NCBI RefSeq assembly: GCF_937877005.1
Contig: NZ_CALEFV010000067.1
Span: 1 to 8,034, forward strand
DNA length: 8,034 nucleotides
From: an uncultured Fibrobacter sp.
Lineage (GTDB): Bacteria > Fibrobacterota > Fibrobacteria > Fibrobacterales > Fibrobacteraceae
Direction of reading: 5' to 3'
Shown piece after piece: positions 7,519 to 8,034 of the stretch. The notes below the pieces were generated by a model. The model ran no database searches. It saw only the letters and a program-made list of their open reading frames with translations, and was not told the origin of the DNA. Numbering within the stretch: the stretch's first letter is position 1; each line of letters starts with the position of its first letter. A program made the position numbers and the translations under genes.

Positions 7519-7526
7519 CAAAGATA
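7519..7526 (-). promoter_or_regulatory. Candidate -7 box (TAnnTTTG) upstream of the kinase gene
   Basis: The 52 bp gap between the kinase remnant and the intact kinase contains TATCTTTG, a TAnnTTTG match 27 bp before the ATG. No TTG is seen at the -33 distance (19-21 nt further up). Finding the same hexamer in the leaders of both the kinase and OmpA-like genes makes it somewhat more credible. Confidence 0.3.
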
Positions 7527-7543
7527 AGAAATTTTACTTTGTT

Positions 7544-8034
7544 TTACTTGCCGTAGTAGCCCTTTCCATAGTATCCGTAGCCGTAACGGCCCGGTTCATG
7601 CTCGCAATGATTCATTACGATGGCCCCAGGCTTGTCGGAATAGCGGCGCACCCTCTCGACGGTCTCCTTGATTTCGTCCATGGAATGGCGACCGTAGTGC
7701 AGCACGAACAGCAGGTAGTCGACTAGCGGACAGATGAGTTCTGCATCGGTGACCAAATTCAGTGGAGGAGTATCTACAATGACTAGGTCGTACTTCTCTC
7801 GAGCCTCCTTGAGCAGACGGTCCATGGCGTCGCTACGGAGGAGTTCGCAAGCGGCTAGCTTTGTCTTGCCCGCATTCATTACGTACAGCCCGTCCACATG
7901 TTTCTGCGCGACGGCCGTGTCGAGCAGTCCGGCGATCCTGACGGTCTATACAGGAAAGGTGGTATCTATAAGGATATCGTCGACGCTTCTGCCCGAAGCC
8001 GCAACATAGAGAAACTCGCCGACACATTGGACAT
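7544..8034 (-). pseudogene. C-terminal remnant of a second BY-family tyrosine kinase, right edge open
   Basis: The minus-strand frame ending in TAA at 7544-7546 encodes the end of a Wzc-like kinase: Walker B DLVIVDTPP, TDAELICPLVDYLLF, VMNHCEHEPG and a tyrosine tail GRYGYGYYGKGYYGK. By hand alignment 45 of 68 residues between Walker B and the tail match the intact kinase next door. The frame stays open from the stop up to 7945, then hits TAG at 7946-7948. Above it the same frame reads on to the window edge (for example VGEFLYVAASGRSVDDILID), with residues plausible for this family but aligning ambiguously. So this is either a kinase gene with a nonsense mutation (or sequencing error) whose body lies beyond the edge, or a truncated ORF using GTG at 7895-7897 (117 aa). 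Such a product would lack Walker A and be unable to act as a kinase. No good RBS precedes the GTG. It ends 52 bp before the intact kinase. Confidence 0.6.

Noticed and set aside
7492..7521. Upstream TTG start for the kinase (10 extra residues)
   Set aside because: The internal ATG has a well-spaced GGGAGA and begins a normal Wzc-like N-terminus. The TTG has no RBS.

Overview
The window is an 8 kb piece of a surface-polysaccharide (capsule or exopolysaccharide) locus. All supported genes lie on the minus strand, so transcription runs from high to low coordinates. In that order they are: a remnant of a Wzc-like tyrosine kinase at the right edge, a complete Wzc-like polysaccharide co-polymerase / BY-kinase, an OmpA-family protein with thrombospondin type 3 calcium repeats, a Wzi-like outer-membrane barrel, and a FlaA1/WbpM-type nucleotide-sugar 4,6-dehydratase cut by the left edge. 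I see no tRNA, rRNA, CRISPR array, insertion sequence or origin.

The genes point to a Gram-negative (diderm) bacterium, because two outer-membrane barrels are encoded. An OmpA protein with long TSP3 arrays fits the Fibrobacteres-Chlorobi-Bacteroidetes group, and Fibrobacter is my best guess. A TAnnTTTG hexamer like the Bacteroidetes -7 box sits in the leaders of both the kinase and ompA-like genes and agrees weakly with this. The assignment is an inference from architecture, not from a database match.

Region by region: 7544-8034 holds the C-terminal end of a second BY-kinase, interrupted by an in-frame TAG at 7946-7948. 5350-7491 is the intact kinase (713 aa). 5276-5349 is a short AT-rich leader. 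3137-5275 is the OmpA/TSP3 protein (712 aa), followed by a hairpin resembling an intrinsic terminator (3085-3115). 1556-3076 is the Wzi-like protein (506 aa), whose central kilobase is far more AT-rich than its ends and neighbours. 1-1531 is the dehydratase (510 residues visible), 24 bp after the Wzi-like gene.

Likely teamwork, from family knowledge: the dehydratase makes a modified sugar nucleotide for the repeat unit. The Wzc-like kinase controls chain polymerisation and export through cycles of phosphorylation of its tyrosine-rich tail. The Wzi-like barrel attaches or organises the exported polymer at the cell surface. The OmpA/TSP3 protein probably ties the outer membrane to peptidoglycan, and its place inside the locus suggests, without proving, a link to the polysaccharide. 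The most notable points are the duplicated kinase tail whose tyrosine motif is identical in protein but mostly different in codons, the compositional mosaic in the Wzi-like gene, and the OmpA/TSP3 gene placed between two capsule genes.
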